From: a virus
Direction: 5' to 3' (one strand)
DNA: 41,281 nt
Virus record (IMG/VR): IMGVR_UViG_3300025910_000016
Location: 1 to 41,281 of that record
This document shows, in pieces, positions 14,087 through 19,964 of this stretch; positions within the stretch are counted from its first letter, which is position 1; each line of letters starts with the position of its first letter. The position numbers were made by a program, and so were the translations under genes. The notes below the pieces were generated by a model. The model was not told where the DNA came from, did not search any database, and worked only from the letters and a program-made list of their open reading frames with translations.

Positions 14087-14988
14087 TCTTCAGGATCCTC
14101 CCTATCCTCGTATTCCGAAGCGAAGCGCATCAGTTCAGAGCGCATCTTATTTTCACGCCCTGCAACTTCATCCCACTTCTCTCTGTCAATCAATTCTTCA
14201 ATACCATTCCGCACTAGATCTGCCAGCGTGCGTGGCTCCACAGCATCCAGTTCCCAGGAAGACTCGCCGAACTCATGAACGTATGTTTCATAGCGGCTAT
14301 CAGTTTCCTTTGCAGGGTTCTCTGGTGGCTGCCACTCTTCCACCTGGTTCCAATTCAGTGCCAGGCGATGGACCTTTGTTGAATCGATCAATCCATACGT
14401 GAACATTTCCAAGTGTTCTGAAATATCGCGTGTCATATCGATCCCACTTGGATCGTGATCCCCCAGGTAGAAAAGGTGGACTTCATTCACGCAATCTTCC
14501 ATCTTGGCAATTCTCTTACCCGCTTCATACATCGCTGATGAAGAGCTGTAGCCTTTATTGGCTGTAAAGCGAACGTGCAGATCTCTGCACACTGGCTCCA
14601 GGATGCCACTCAGTGCATCCTTCTCAACCATCACTTCCACATAGCACGGTTGACCTTCCCAGCGATCAATTCTGAACTGCTCTGCAGCTGCACGAACGAT
14701 CTGTGCGGGGGATTCCCACGCATTGGGAATTACAGTTTCTCGATTGCGATCTTCGATCATGCCCCAATCGAGCATCCCTGCCAGGCGAGCATCACTGATC
14801 AGGTTGCCAATTCGTTTATAGGACTTGACCGAATTTTCGATATAGTCACGAGCCACCAGCTGGTAATACAACTGGCGCAAGCTCAGGCGATATCCCATGT
14901 TGCGATATTCGTTCAAAATGCCATTGGCAGTTTGGATCAGAGCCAGGCTTGCTGTATTAAATTTGTGGTCAATAAACTTCTCTTTCAT
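14083..14988 (-). CDS. Spo11/Top6A-like TOPRIM protein (Mini-A type)
   Basis: A 301-aa protein combining two features of topoisomerase VI subunit A. A winged-helix-type domain has RLSLRQLYYQLV (residues about 33-44), where R-x-x-Y-Y matches the catalytic-tyrosine motif of Spo11/Top6A. A TOPRIM domain shows VEVMVEKDAL (about 116-125; metal-binding Glu) and YLGDHDPSGID (about 174-184; the D-x-D). There is no Top6B (GHKL ATPase) gene in the window. Stand-alone A subunits, called Mini-A, are known from phages and plasmids, with unclear function. It may nick or relax DNA at replication or packaging. GAGGG precedes the ATG. Confidence 0.75.
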   Translation of the reverse strand: MKEKFIDHKFNTASLALIQTANGILNEYRNMGYRLSLRQLYYQLVARDYIENSVKSYKRIGNLISDARLAGMLDWGMIEDRNRETVIPNAWESPAQIVRAAAEQFRIDRWEGQPCYVEVMVEKDALSGILEPVCRDLHVRFTANKGYSSSSAMYEAGKRIAKMEDCVNEVHLFYLGDHDPSGIDMTRDISEHLEMFTYGLIDSTKVHRLALNWNQVEEWQPPENPAKETDSRYETYVHEFGESSWELDAVEPRTLADLVRNGIEELIDREKWDEVAGRENKMRSELMRFASEYEDREDPEE

Positions 14989-14998
14989 TTCTTCACCC

Positions 14999-15217
14999 TC
15001 AATTCATGCTGAAGCAGAGAATCAAGCCCATGCGCTTATACATGTACTCAATCCCTACAGCCTGGTTGTAACGATCAGAAAAACGATCACCATGAAACAT
15101 GCTTCTTTCAATGCCCATCAAATGCATTTCCAGAACAGCAGCATGCCAGGGCTTCTTAATGCCTCCTAAAACCAAAGGAACTGGCTTCCAGACCACGCAG
15201 GTCACCATAGATCTCAT
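14999..15217 (-). CDS. small hypothetical protein (72 aa)
   Basis: Starts MRSMVTCVVWKPVP at 15217, with GGAGG 9 nt upstream. A longer frame to 15277 exists but overlaps the recombinase gene needlessly. Several Met and aromatic residues (MYKRMGLILCF) give it a moderately hydrophobic C-terminus, but no TM helix is convincing. It lies in the 230-nt gap between the tyrosine recombinase and the TOPRIM gene. No family recognised. Confidence 0.5.
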   Translation of the reverse strand: MRSMVTCVVWKPVPLVLGGIKKPWHAAVLEMHLMGIERSMFHGDRFSDRYNQAVGIEYMYKRMGLILCFSMN

Positions 15218-15218
15218 C

Positions 15219-16154
15219 TCACATCGCCTCCGCAGCTGCACGCATATCGCTCTCACGTGCACGTGTGTAATAAGCAAGGATCACTTCTGGCCGGTCCCCA
15301 GTTTGCTGGCACACAGCATCGATCGCTGCCGGCAACTTCCAGGGATCGCCCTTCATGTAGGCATCCATGTAGCGCAGAACATACGTGTGTCTCATGGCAT
15401 GCGGAGTGGCTCTCACACCCGCCTTTGCAGCGATCAGAACAAAGCGCCTCCAGGCCTGGCCGCGATCGATCGCAAATCCCTTCTCATCGGTGATCAATGT
15501 TCCCTCGAGGGAATTGGGCTTGCGGTCCAGCCAAGTGCGGACCTTGTTGATTAATCTGGATCCGATCTTGATCGTTCGATATTTTTTGCCCTTCCCCCAC
15601 AAGTGGATCTCTCCATTTTCCAGGTGCAGATCGCTCAATTTCAAAGTCACAGATTCGCTGATCCGCAGCCCAGCATCATCCATCAAAAAGAAAAGAATGC
15701 TGTCACGCAGCCCAATCAACGTATCTTCACCAGCCTCAGCTGCAGCTTCAAGCTTCAACCGATCATCTTCAGCCAAATCACGCGGACTCTTGCGAGTAGC
15801 ATCCATAAAAGGGATCCACTCCGCAGGGTCATGATCGATCAATCCAATACTGCGTGCCCAGCTGATCAGCATTCGCAGGGATGCCAGTTTGCGGTTGTAG
15901 GTCGCTGGCTTGCTCTCTCGCTCGAGCGTTTGAAAATATGCTCGCAGATCTGCGTCATTCAGGAAATCCAGGGACCGTGCAGGTGTGAGACTCTCAGCGA
16001 TCAAACGCACGTCACTCAAATATGCATCCATGGTCAAATGACTGCGTGCACGTCGCTTCTGCGAAGGTGTGCTGTGCAGCCATGACCCAAACGCCTCCAG
16101 CCAATGCATGGAGGGAGCAACGGGCAATTGCGTAAGATCAATTTGTTGGAGCAT
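15219..16154 (-). CDS. tyrosine recombinase, XerC/XerD-like
   Basis: A 311-aa protein, the normal Xer length. An N-terminal SAM-like core-binding domain (YLSDVRLIAESL ... ATYNRKLASLRMLISWA) precedes the catalytic domain. That domain has DDAGLRISE (first Arg, near 176), WGKGKKYRTI (the beta-hairpin Lys), HAMRHTY (H-x-x-R, near 268) and VILAYYTRA, whose Tyr is the nucleophile. The last catalytic position, usually His or Trp, is not clear. Xer-like enzymes resolve multimers of circular replicons or integrate phages. A large serine recombinase is also present, so this one may act as a resolvase. It overlaps the upstream gene by 17 nt. Confidence 0.85.
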   Translation of the reverse strand: MLQQIDLTQLPVAPSMHWLEAFGSWLHSTPSQKRRARSHLTMDAYLSDVRLIAESLTPARSLDFLNDADLRAYFQTLERESKPATYNRKLASLRMLISWARSIGLIDHDPAEWIPFMDATRKSPRDLAEDDRLKLEAAAEAGEDTLIGLRDSILFFLMDDAGLRISESVTLKLSDLHLENGEIHLWGKGKKYRTIKIGSRLINKVRTWLDRKPNSLEGTLITDEKGFAIDRGQAWRRFVLIAAKAGVRATPHAMRHTYVLRYMDAYMKGDPWKLPAAIDAVCQQTGDRPEVILAYYTRARESDMRAAAEAM

Positions 16155-16389
16155 TACTCATCTCCTCGCTTGCTGGCTTCCCAGATAATTCCGCTTCCGT
16201 GAAAACCCATAGACCGCTCTGTGATGCCCTGGGTGTGATGCAATTGACATCCTTCAAGTGCAGAGTGGTCTGCTCGTTGATCGGCAGCCGCACCAGGTAC
16301 TTGGATGTTCCACCAAATTGGATGACAGGCGATTGCACAACGCCTTTTCCGATTGGAGTCTGAATGGTCTGATTGAATTGTGGTTTCAT
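16138..16389 (-). CDS. small beta-rich hypothetical protein
   Basis: An 83-aa protein beginning MKPQFNQTIQTPIG, with AGGTG before the ATG. An upstream ATG at 16434 has no good site. GKGVVQSPVIQFGG, SKYLVRLPIN and TTLHLKDVNCI look like strands of a small SH3-like or beta-barrel domain. The tail is disordered and acidic. It overlaps the recombinase start by 17 nt, so the two are probably coupled and it might be a recombinase accessory factor, though that is only position. Confidence 0.6.
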   Translation of the reverse strand: MKPQFNQTIQTPIGKGVVQSPVIQFGGTSKYLVRLPINEQTTLHLKDVNCITPRASQSGLWVFTEAELSGKPASEEMSNAPTN

Positions 16390-16399
16390 CACTGCACCT

Positions 16400-16579
16400 T
16401 TACTGGAACAACTGCCAGAGCGATACAACAGCAATGGTGATCAATGCGCTGATCACGAGGAAGCGGAATAATCTCACCGTCTGATGTTGCTGGCGTTCAT
16501 AACTGCGCTTCATCTCGCCATAAGAAACATGGCGCAGAGTCTTATTGAGATCGATCAATCTTTTGAACCTGGTCAACAT
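16400..16579 (-). CDS. small basic single-TM protein
   Basis: A 59-aa protein beginning MLTRFKRLIDLNK. A basic amphipathic N-terminus is followed by one C-terminal TM helix (LFRFLVISALITIAVVSLW). It closely mirrors the architecture of the 60-aa protein at 8667-8849 (basic cytoplasmic part plus C-terminal TM). GGAGG lies 6 nt before ATG 16579, which overlaps the preceding stop as TGATG. Function unknown. Confidence 0.6.
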   Translation of the reverse strand: MLTRFKRLIDLNKTLRHVSYGEMKRSYERQQHQTVRLFRFLVISALITIAVVSLWQLFQ

Positions 16580-16794
16580 CACTCACCTCCCACCCAATGC
16601 ACTTCTCGTTCATCTCCATCCAGGATGAGCCGCATTACATGGAAGCCAGGCGGATCACCCACGAAATGGACGACATAGCGGTCAAGACCAGGATCGACCG
16701 ATTCCACATGCTCGATGATCTCCGCTTGGCCTTCAGGCTTTTGCTTCGTGATCGGGTCTTCATAAACAGTTACTTTTTGTCCTATCTTCAACAT
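16579..16794 (-). CDS. small beta-rich protein (71 aa)
   Basis: MLKIGQKVTVYEDPIT opens a compact beta-barrel-like protein with RYVVHFVGDPPGFHV and a final EVHWVGGE. Size and pattern resemble SH3/KOW-like phage proteins, but no family can be named. AAGGATG precedes the ATG. It is the first gene after the hairpin at 16830-16859, which separates it from the GGDEF-like gene. Confidence 0.65.
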   Translation of the reverse strand: MLKIGQKVTVYEDPITKQKPEGQAEIIEHVESVDPGLDRYVVHFVGDPPGFHVMRLILDGDEREVHWVGGE

Positions 16795-16829
16795 GATTGC
16801 ATCCTTTCTATAAAAAGCTAATAATGACT

Positions 16830-16859
16830 AGCCTGAGTGGCTTCCGAACCACCCAGGCT
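16830..16859 (-). terminator. hairpin between the GGDEF-like gene and the rest of the early operon
   Basis: On the reverse strand AGCCTGGGTGG pairs over its full 11 bp (one wobble) with CCACTCAGGCT around an 8-nt loop. A T-rich stretch follows only after about 12 nt, so it is a weak terminator or attenuator that could reduce early transcription past the GGDEF-like gene. Confidence 0.5.
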
Positions 16860-16874
16860 CAATCAAAAAATTGC

Positions 16875-17411
16875 TCACTCGAAATAAATCCTGCCGCGTC
16901 CGTTTGCCTTCTTCGCCTCTTCGACGATCTGCACAGCAGGCTCAAGGTTCTCCATCAAATTCAGCGAAGTCACTGGCACAACCGCAAACGTTGCAGGGAC
17001 ACCGTTCTTGATAAATGTCTCTTTCAACCGCTCACAAAACGCATTCTGATCGACGGGCTCGCGGCTGCCATCTTCAGTGATGCACACAAAGATCTCATCG
17101 CCCGAATAGCGCTGACCTGCCGCAACGTCACTCTCACGAAGATTCATCAGACTCTCTTTGATCCTGGCATCCACGCCCGAATGGCCATAGCGCTCATTCA
17201 ACTTGTTCATATTGTCGATATCCAGGTAAATGATCCACTTGGCTTTCGAAGCGATCTTCGGCCAGACCTGTTTCTGAAAGCCTTCCCTCGTATGGCATCC
17301 ATAAGCGTCATTCCACGACATGGCTTCAAGCTGGGCTTCCTTCTCATGAAGCTGCTCTTGCAGTTGGTTCACCAATTCTTCAAGTTGTTTTTTGTTCGGT
17401 TTCTTAGCCAT
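16875..17411 (-). CDS. GGDEF-domain protein (diguanylate-cyclase-like)
   Basis: A 178-aa protein: a short coiled coil (residues 6-32, EELVNQLQEQLHEKEAQLE) and then one GGDEF domain. YLDIDNMNKLNERYGH (about 62-77) carries the metal-binding Asp and the Asn that contacts guanine. The signature is RYSGDEIF, i.e. SGDEI where GGDEF is usual. The two acidic residues needed for catalysis remain, and variants with Ser at the first position have been reported active. RESD resembles the inhibitory RxxD site but is 7 rather than 5 residues before the signature. No membrane or sensor domain is present. It is the first gene of the leftward operon behind the XRE-like gene. Confidence 0.8.
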   Translation of the reverse strand: MAKKPNKKQLEELVNQLQEQLHEKEAQLEAMSWNDAYGCHTREGFQKQVWPKIASKAKWIIYLDIDNMNKLNERYGHSGVDARIKESLMNLRESDVAAGQRYSGDEIFVCITEDGSREPVDQNAFCERLKETFIKNGVPATFAVVPVTSLNLMENLEPAVQIVEEAKKANGRGRIYFE

Positions 17412-17463
17412 TGTTCAATTCTTTCGCTTGATACTCTGCAATGTTTTTGTTATGATAGAAATG

Positions 17464-17492
17464 TGAGACGCAAATAGATTTGCAGACTCTCA
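17464..17492. repeat. imperfect inverted repeat upstream of the GGDEF-like gene
   Basis: TGAGACGCAAAT (17464-17475) and ATTTGCAGACTCTCA (17478-17492) pair through TGAGA and GCAAAT with a small internal bulge. It lies 50-80 nt upstream of the GGDEF-like ATG, where an operator would be expected. I found no consensus -10/-35 pair here. Confidence 0.4.
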
Positions 17493-17506
17493 CTGACCAT
17501 TACCAC

Positions 17507-17550
17507 GGTCACCTTACTTTGCTGGGTCACCCAGTGCCACCTGGGTGACC
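17507..17550. promoter_or_regulatory. GGTCACC operator-like cluster with a perfect hairpin
   Basis: GGTCACC occurs at 17507 and 17525, and its complement GGTGACC at 17544, spaced 18-19 bp. The last two form a perfect 10-bp inverted repeat (GGTCACCCAG and CTGGGTGACC, 6-nt loop, 17525-17550). No T tract follows on either strand, so a repressor-binding array is more likely than a terminator. It lies between the XRE-like and the GGDEF-like genes. Confidence 0.5.
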
Positions 17551-17569
17551 TAACTGTTTGGCTAGATCG

Positions 17570-17863
17570 CTACTTGCCGTTGGGGAGATTGATGCAAACA
17601 ATCCCGCTATTAAACAAATCAGGCCACATGGATTGCAAACAATCCGCGGCCCATTTTGCGCGCCAGTCCTTATAGGTTGAAATGCACTCAAAAAGCAGGC
17701 GCATATCAGGCTCATATGGGTTAATTTCATCTTCCCAACGGTTGACCGTTCCATAGGTGACACTTGTGTTGATTAAGTCCTTGTTTATTTCGTCCGTGAA
17801 TTTTCGCAGGGATAATTTCTGCGCTGCTCTGTGTGCCTTGGTGACTTCGTAAATTTTTGTCAT
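17570..17863 (-). CDS. XRE-like helix-turn-helix protein (Cro/early regulator candidate)
   Basis: A 97-aa protein. KLSLRKFTDEINKDL followed by VTYGTVNRWEDEINPYEP has the spacing of an XRE helix-turn-helix, with NRWE at the end of the recognition helix (as in the common xxWExG pattern). AAGGA lies upstream of the ATG. It is the first gene behind a perfect TTGACA-N16-TATAAT promoter and lies divergent to the repressor-like gene, so it is the likely Cro-type partner. The C-terminal half (YKDWRAKWAADCLQSMWPD) is helical with no recognised domain. Confidence 0.75.
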   Translation of the reverse strand: MTKIYEVTKAHRAAQKLSLRKFTDEINKDLINTSVTYGTVNRWEDEINPYEPDMRLLFECISTYKDWRAKWAADCLQSMWPDLFNSGIVCINLPNGK

Positions 17864-17900
17864 TCTTGGGTTCCTTTACTTGACGCTATACCGCAAAAAC

Positions 17901-17948
17901 GTTACACGTATTATACAAGGTATTATTAGTTTGTCAAGCGCATGTAAC
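17901..17948 (-). promoter_or_regulatory. consensus leftward early promoter with flanking operator half-sites
   Basis: On the reverse strand TTGACA (17932-17937), a 16-nt spacer and TATAAT (17910-17915), both perfect. GTTACA (17901-17906) and TGTAAC (17943-17948) form an inverted pair flanking the promoter and are candidate operator half-sites. It drives the XRE-like gene and probably the whole leftward early operon. Confidence 0.8.
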
Positions 17949-17966
17949 AAACGGGAACTTTTGTCT

Positions 17967-17972
17967 TACAAT
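17967..17972 (+). promoter_or_regulatory. -10 box of a likely leaderless repressor promoter
   Basis: TACAAT lies 8 nt before the ATG of the repressor-like gene, so transcription would start at or next to the ATG. No Shine-Dalgarno sequence is present. Lambda cI expressed from pRM has the same arrangement. The -35 region is poor, as expected for a promoter that needs activation. Confidence 0.55.
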
Positions 17973-17979
17973 ACTGTTA

Positions 17980-18387
17980 ATGCCCACGCTAACCTTCAAA
18001 GACTACTTTTTCGAGAAATTCCAGGAATGGGAAAAACAACAGCCTGGTAGAAGGTCCACCTATACTGCATTCGCTTTATGGCTTTCAGACAACTCGCTTG
18101 GAATTGAGCTCAAGCAGCAATTAGTTAATGATTGGATCAGGGGAAAGTACAAACCCAGTGGCGACAAATATTTATTAGTTCTGGAAGAAAAGCTGGGTCA
18201 AGAGATTTATGAAGTTCTAAATGTGAAGCCCCCCGATCCATTCCTTCAATCCATCAATTCTCGCTGGGATCGCATCCCATCCGATAAACAACAAAAACTT
18301 GCAAAGGATGCTGAACGCTACGAAGCCGAAGCACGGAAGAATGGATCTAAGAACATTTCTAAGCAACGAAAGCCTGCATCAAATTAA
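17980..18387 (+). CDS. repressor-like protein (probable CI-type regulator)
   Basis: A 135-aa protein. The N-terminal 75 residues contain a probable HTH of XRE type: STYTAFALWLSDNSLG, then KQQLVNDWIRGKYKPSG (recognition helix VNDWIRG), then a conserved continuation YLLVLEEKLGQEIYEVL. The basic tail (RKNGSKNISKQRKPASN) may aid DNA binding. There is no LexA/CI peptidase domain, so any SOS induction would need another route. It is divergent from the XRE-like gene across a promoter/operator region, the classic immunity arrangement. The mRNA is probably leaderless. Confidence 0.7.
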   Translation: MPTLTFKDYFFEKFQEWEKQQPGRRSTYTAFALWLSDNSLGIELKQQLVNDWIRGKYKPSGDKYLLVLEEKLGQEIYEVLNVKPPDPFLQSINSRWDRIPSDKQQKLAKDAERYEAEARKNGSKNISKQRKPASN

Positions 18388-18544
18388 TCAAGCCTGGAGA
18401 CATATTCATCTTTGGCATCGGGCCTCCCTCTTCATTCGCGCCTGGTGGTGGTCGTGCTCATCATTCATTGAAATTCTAAATCGTATCAAGCAACGTTGGC
18501 TCGTTTGGATTACCTATCGTCTTTATAGAGCGCATTGGTTATGA
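18341..18544 (+). CDS. possible small Trp-rich membrane-associated protein
   Basis: An open frame beginning MDLRTFLSNESLHQIN within the end of the repressor gene and ending in a TGA that overlaps the next ATG as ATGA. Its second half is rich in Trp, Arg and aliphatics (LFIRAWWWSCSSFIEIL, RWLVWITYRLYRAHW) and could lie in a membrane. Without this ORF a 150-nt gap would be left. The start has no good ribosome binding site. I regard it as possible, not established. Confidence 0.35.
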   Translation: MDLRTFLSNESLHQINQAWRHIHLWHRASLFIRAWWWSCSSFIEILNRIKQRWLVWITYRLYRAHWL

Positions 18545-18996
18545 AACCCAAAGCATCTCGATCTCGCTGGAAACTCATCATCGGAATCGTTGCTGCTGTG
18601 CTCGCCCTTTGTTGTCTTTTCATCATTGCCATTGCAGTGATTAATCCAGGTGGCATCATTTCCACTTCCACACCCACACTAACTCCAACATTCACTTTAG
18701 TTCCAACGAATACCATCACGCCAACGAGCACAGTAACACCAACTCCACTCCCCACCGACACACCCGTTCCAACCGATACCCCAATCCCAACGTTCACTGT
18801 TGTCGTTCTTCCCACACTTCAACAACTTCCAGCCGCGGCAGCCTGTCCCTGCACAGGCGATACCCTTAATTGCACTGACTTCACCTTGCAGGCTGGCGCT
18901 CAATCCTGCATGGATTATTGCATAGCACAAGGTGCAGGTGATATACATAATCTCGATGGTGATGCCAATGGCGTTGCCTGCGAATCTTTACCATAG
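18541..18996 (+). CDS. membrane-anchored Thr/Pro-rich protein with an Excalibur-like domain
   Basis: A 151-aa protein: basic N-terminus, one TM helix (LIIGIVAAVLALCCLFIIAI, residues 12-31), a Thr/Pro-rich linker of about 50 residues (repeats of TPT and PTDTP), and a Cys-rich C-terminus ending NLDGDANGVACESLP, the Excalibur calcium-binding motif (D-x-D-x-D/N-G-x-x-C). The domain should lie outside the cell. TPT linkers are very common in Chloroflexota exported proteins. It is located between repressor and integrase, the usual place of lysogenic-conversion genes, so it probably alters the surface of the lysogen. No role in virion assembly is expected. Confidence 0.75.
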   Translation: MKPKASRSRWKLIIGIVAAVLALCCLFIIAIAVINPGGIISTSTPTLTPTFTLVPTNTITPTSTVTPTPLPTDTPVPTDTPIPTFTVVVLPTLQQLPAAAACPCTGDTLNCTDFTLQAGAQSCMDYCIAQGAGDIHNLDGDANGVACESLP

Positions 18997-19005
18997 GAGT
19001 TCAAA

Positions 19006-19425
19006 ATGAATGATGATCTTTCTAGCCTATCAAAGGGCATGCACAACTCGACAAAGCTTTATGAAGAGATCATTGCTCGACAATCAGCTCAGAACATGCT
19101 CAAACAAAGGAACACGAATTACCTGGCAGGCTGGACCTACGCCCGCCTGGTTGAATACATCAAAGATTTTGAGAGCGAACTCGATGACGAACACGAGATC
19201 GGTGCACGCCTGGTCTCCTTTGGCAGTGATATTCAATTTCATGTTCTCGACATTGGATATTATGACCCCGACATCATTTCTTTTTCGGGAATTACTACTA
19301 GCGGGCAGAAAGTTCAACTTGTACAAAACATCTCTCAGCTGAGTGTCTTGCTCATCACATTGCCAAAACTGGAAGAGAAACCCAGGAGACTTGGATTTCA
19401 ATTGGACGCTCAGGATAAAGAGTAA
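19006..19425 (+). CDS. DUF6173-like cytoplasmic protein
   Basis: A 139-aa protein with AGGAG upstream of the ATG. LVEYIKDFESELDDEHEIG then ARLVSFGSDIQFHVLDIGY, followed by KVQLVQNISQLSVLLI and KPRRLGF, matches my memory of the DUF6173 family, whose function is not known. It is predicted soluble and mixed alpha/beta. It lies in the rightward accessory operon between the anchored Excalibur protein and a membrane protein, so it is probably cargo that benefits the lysogen or blocks competing phages. Naming rests on memory of the family. Confidence 0.6.
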   Translation: MNDDLSSLSKGMHNSTKLYEEIIARQSAQNMLKQRNTNYLAGWTYARLVEYIKDFESELDDEHEIGARLVSFGSDIQFHVLDIGYYDPDIISFSGITTSGQKVQLVQNISQLSVLLITLPKLEEKPRRLGFQLDAQDKE

Positions 19426-19442
19426 ACACACTCTATCTAGCT

Positions 19443-19964
19443 ATGGCAAAAACAACATCAAACCAGACAATAAATACTGCAGACGATTTGGACGATGACC
19501 GCTACGCGTATGAGCGTGCCCTCAGTCTCATGATTCACCATACAGCGCTTCTCTGGCAAACATTTGGTTCTTTTCTATTAACTGAAACTGTCTTAATTGG
19601 TTTTTTGGGGGCAGCCATTATCGACAAAAAAGTATCTCAAAATGGCAATCTAATAATTATTAGCGGTTCCGTTATCGGTTTGATCATTTCACTTTTGTGG
19701 TATTCAACCTTCCGCCATAACTCTGGATTTTATGAACTGCGTTGGGCACAACTTAGGCGCATTGAGTCAAATCTTAATATTAACTTAGCACGGGAGGGAA
19801 GTAGGTTTTCTTCAGGAGATGGAATACCAGATGAAAATAACAAAATATTGCGGCTTCCATTGATTGCTCAGGCATTGCCGCCCCGTCGAGCTGTGCCATT
19901 GCTCATCGTTCTATTTGCAATTGTTTTTGTTTTGTTCATTGTTACTCAATTAGGATGGATTTAA
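19443..19964 (+). CDS. three-TM membrane protein (RipA-like topology)
   Basis: A 173-aa protein. Two TM helices form a hairpin (SFLLTETVLIGFLGAAII about 42-60; LIIISGSVIGLIISLLWY about 71-88), then a cytoplasmic stretch with FYELRWAQLRRIESNL, then a third C-terminal TM (VPLLIVLFAIVFVLFIV). The hairpin plus the W-x-x-L-R-x-I-E stretch resembles the RipA-type octameric membrane family and 2TM effectors of defence loci, but I cannot assign it to one. A role in superinfection exclusion is plausible by position. The 3' end overlaps the serine recombinase by 10 nt. Confidence 0.65.
   Translation: MAKTTSNQTINTADDLDDDRYAYERALSLMIHHTALLWQTFGSFLLTETVLIGFLGAAIIDKKVSQNGNLIIISGSVIGLIISLLWYSTFRHNSGFYELRWAQLRRIESNLNINLAREGSRFSSGDGIPDENNKILRLPLIAQALPPRRAVPLLIVLFAIVFVLFIVTQLGWI

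Noticed and set aside
18510-18815. Minus-strand Gly/Val-rich 101-aa ORF
   Set aside because: It is the antisense of the Thr/Pro repeat; the repetitive look is only the mirror of the linker codons.
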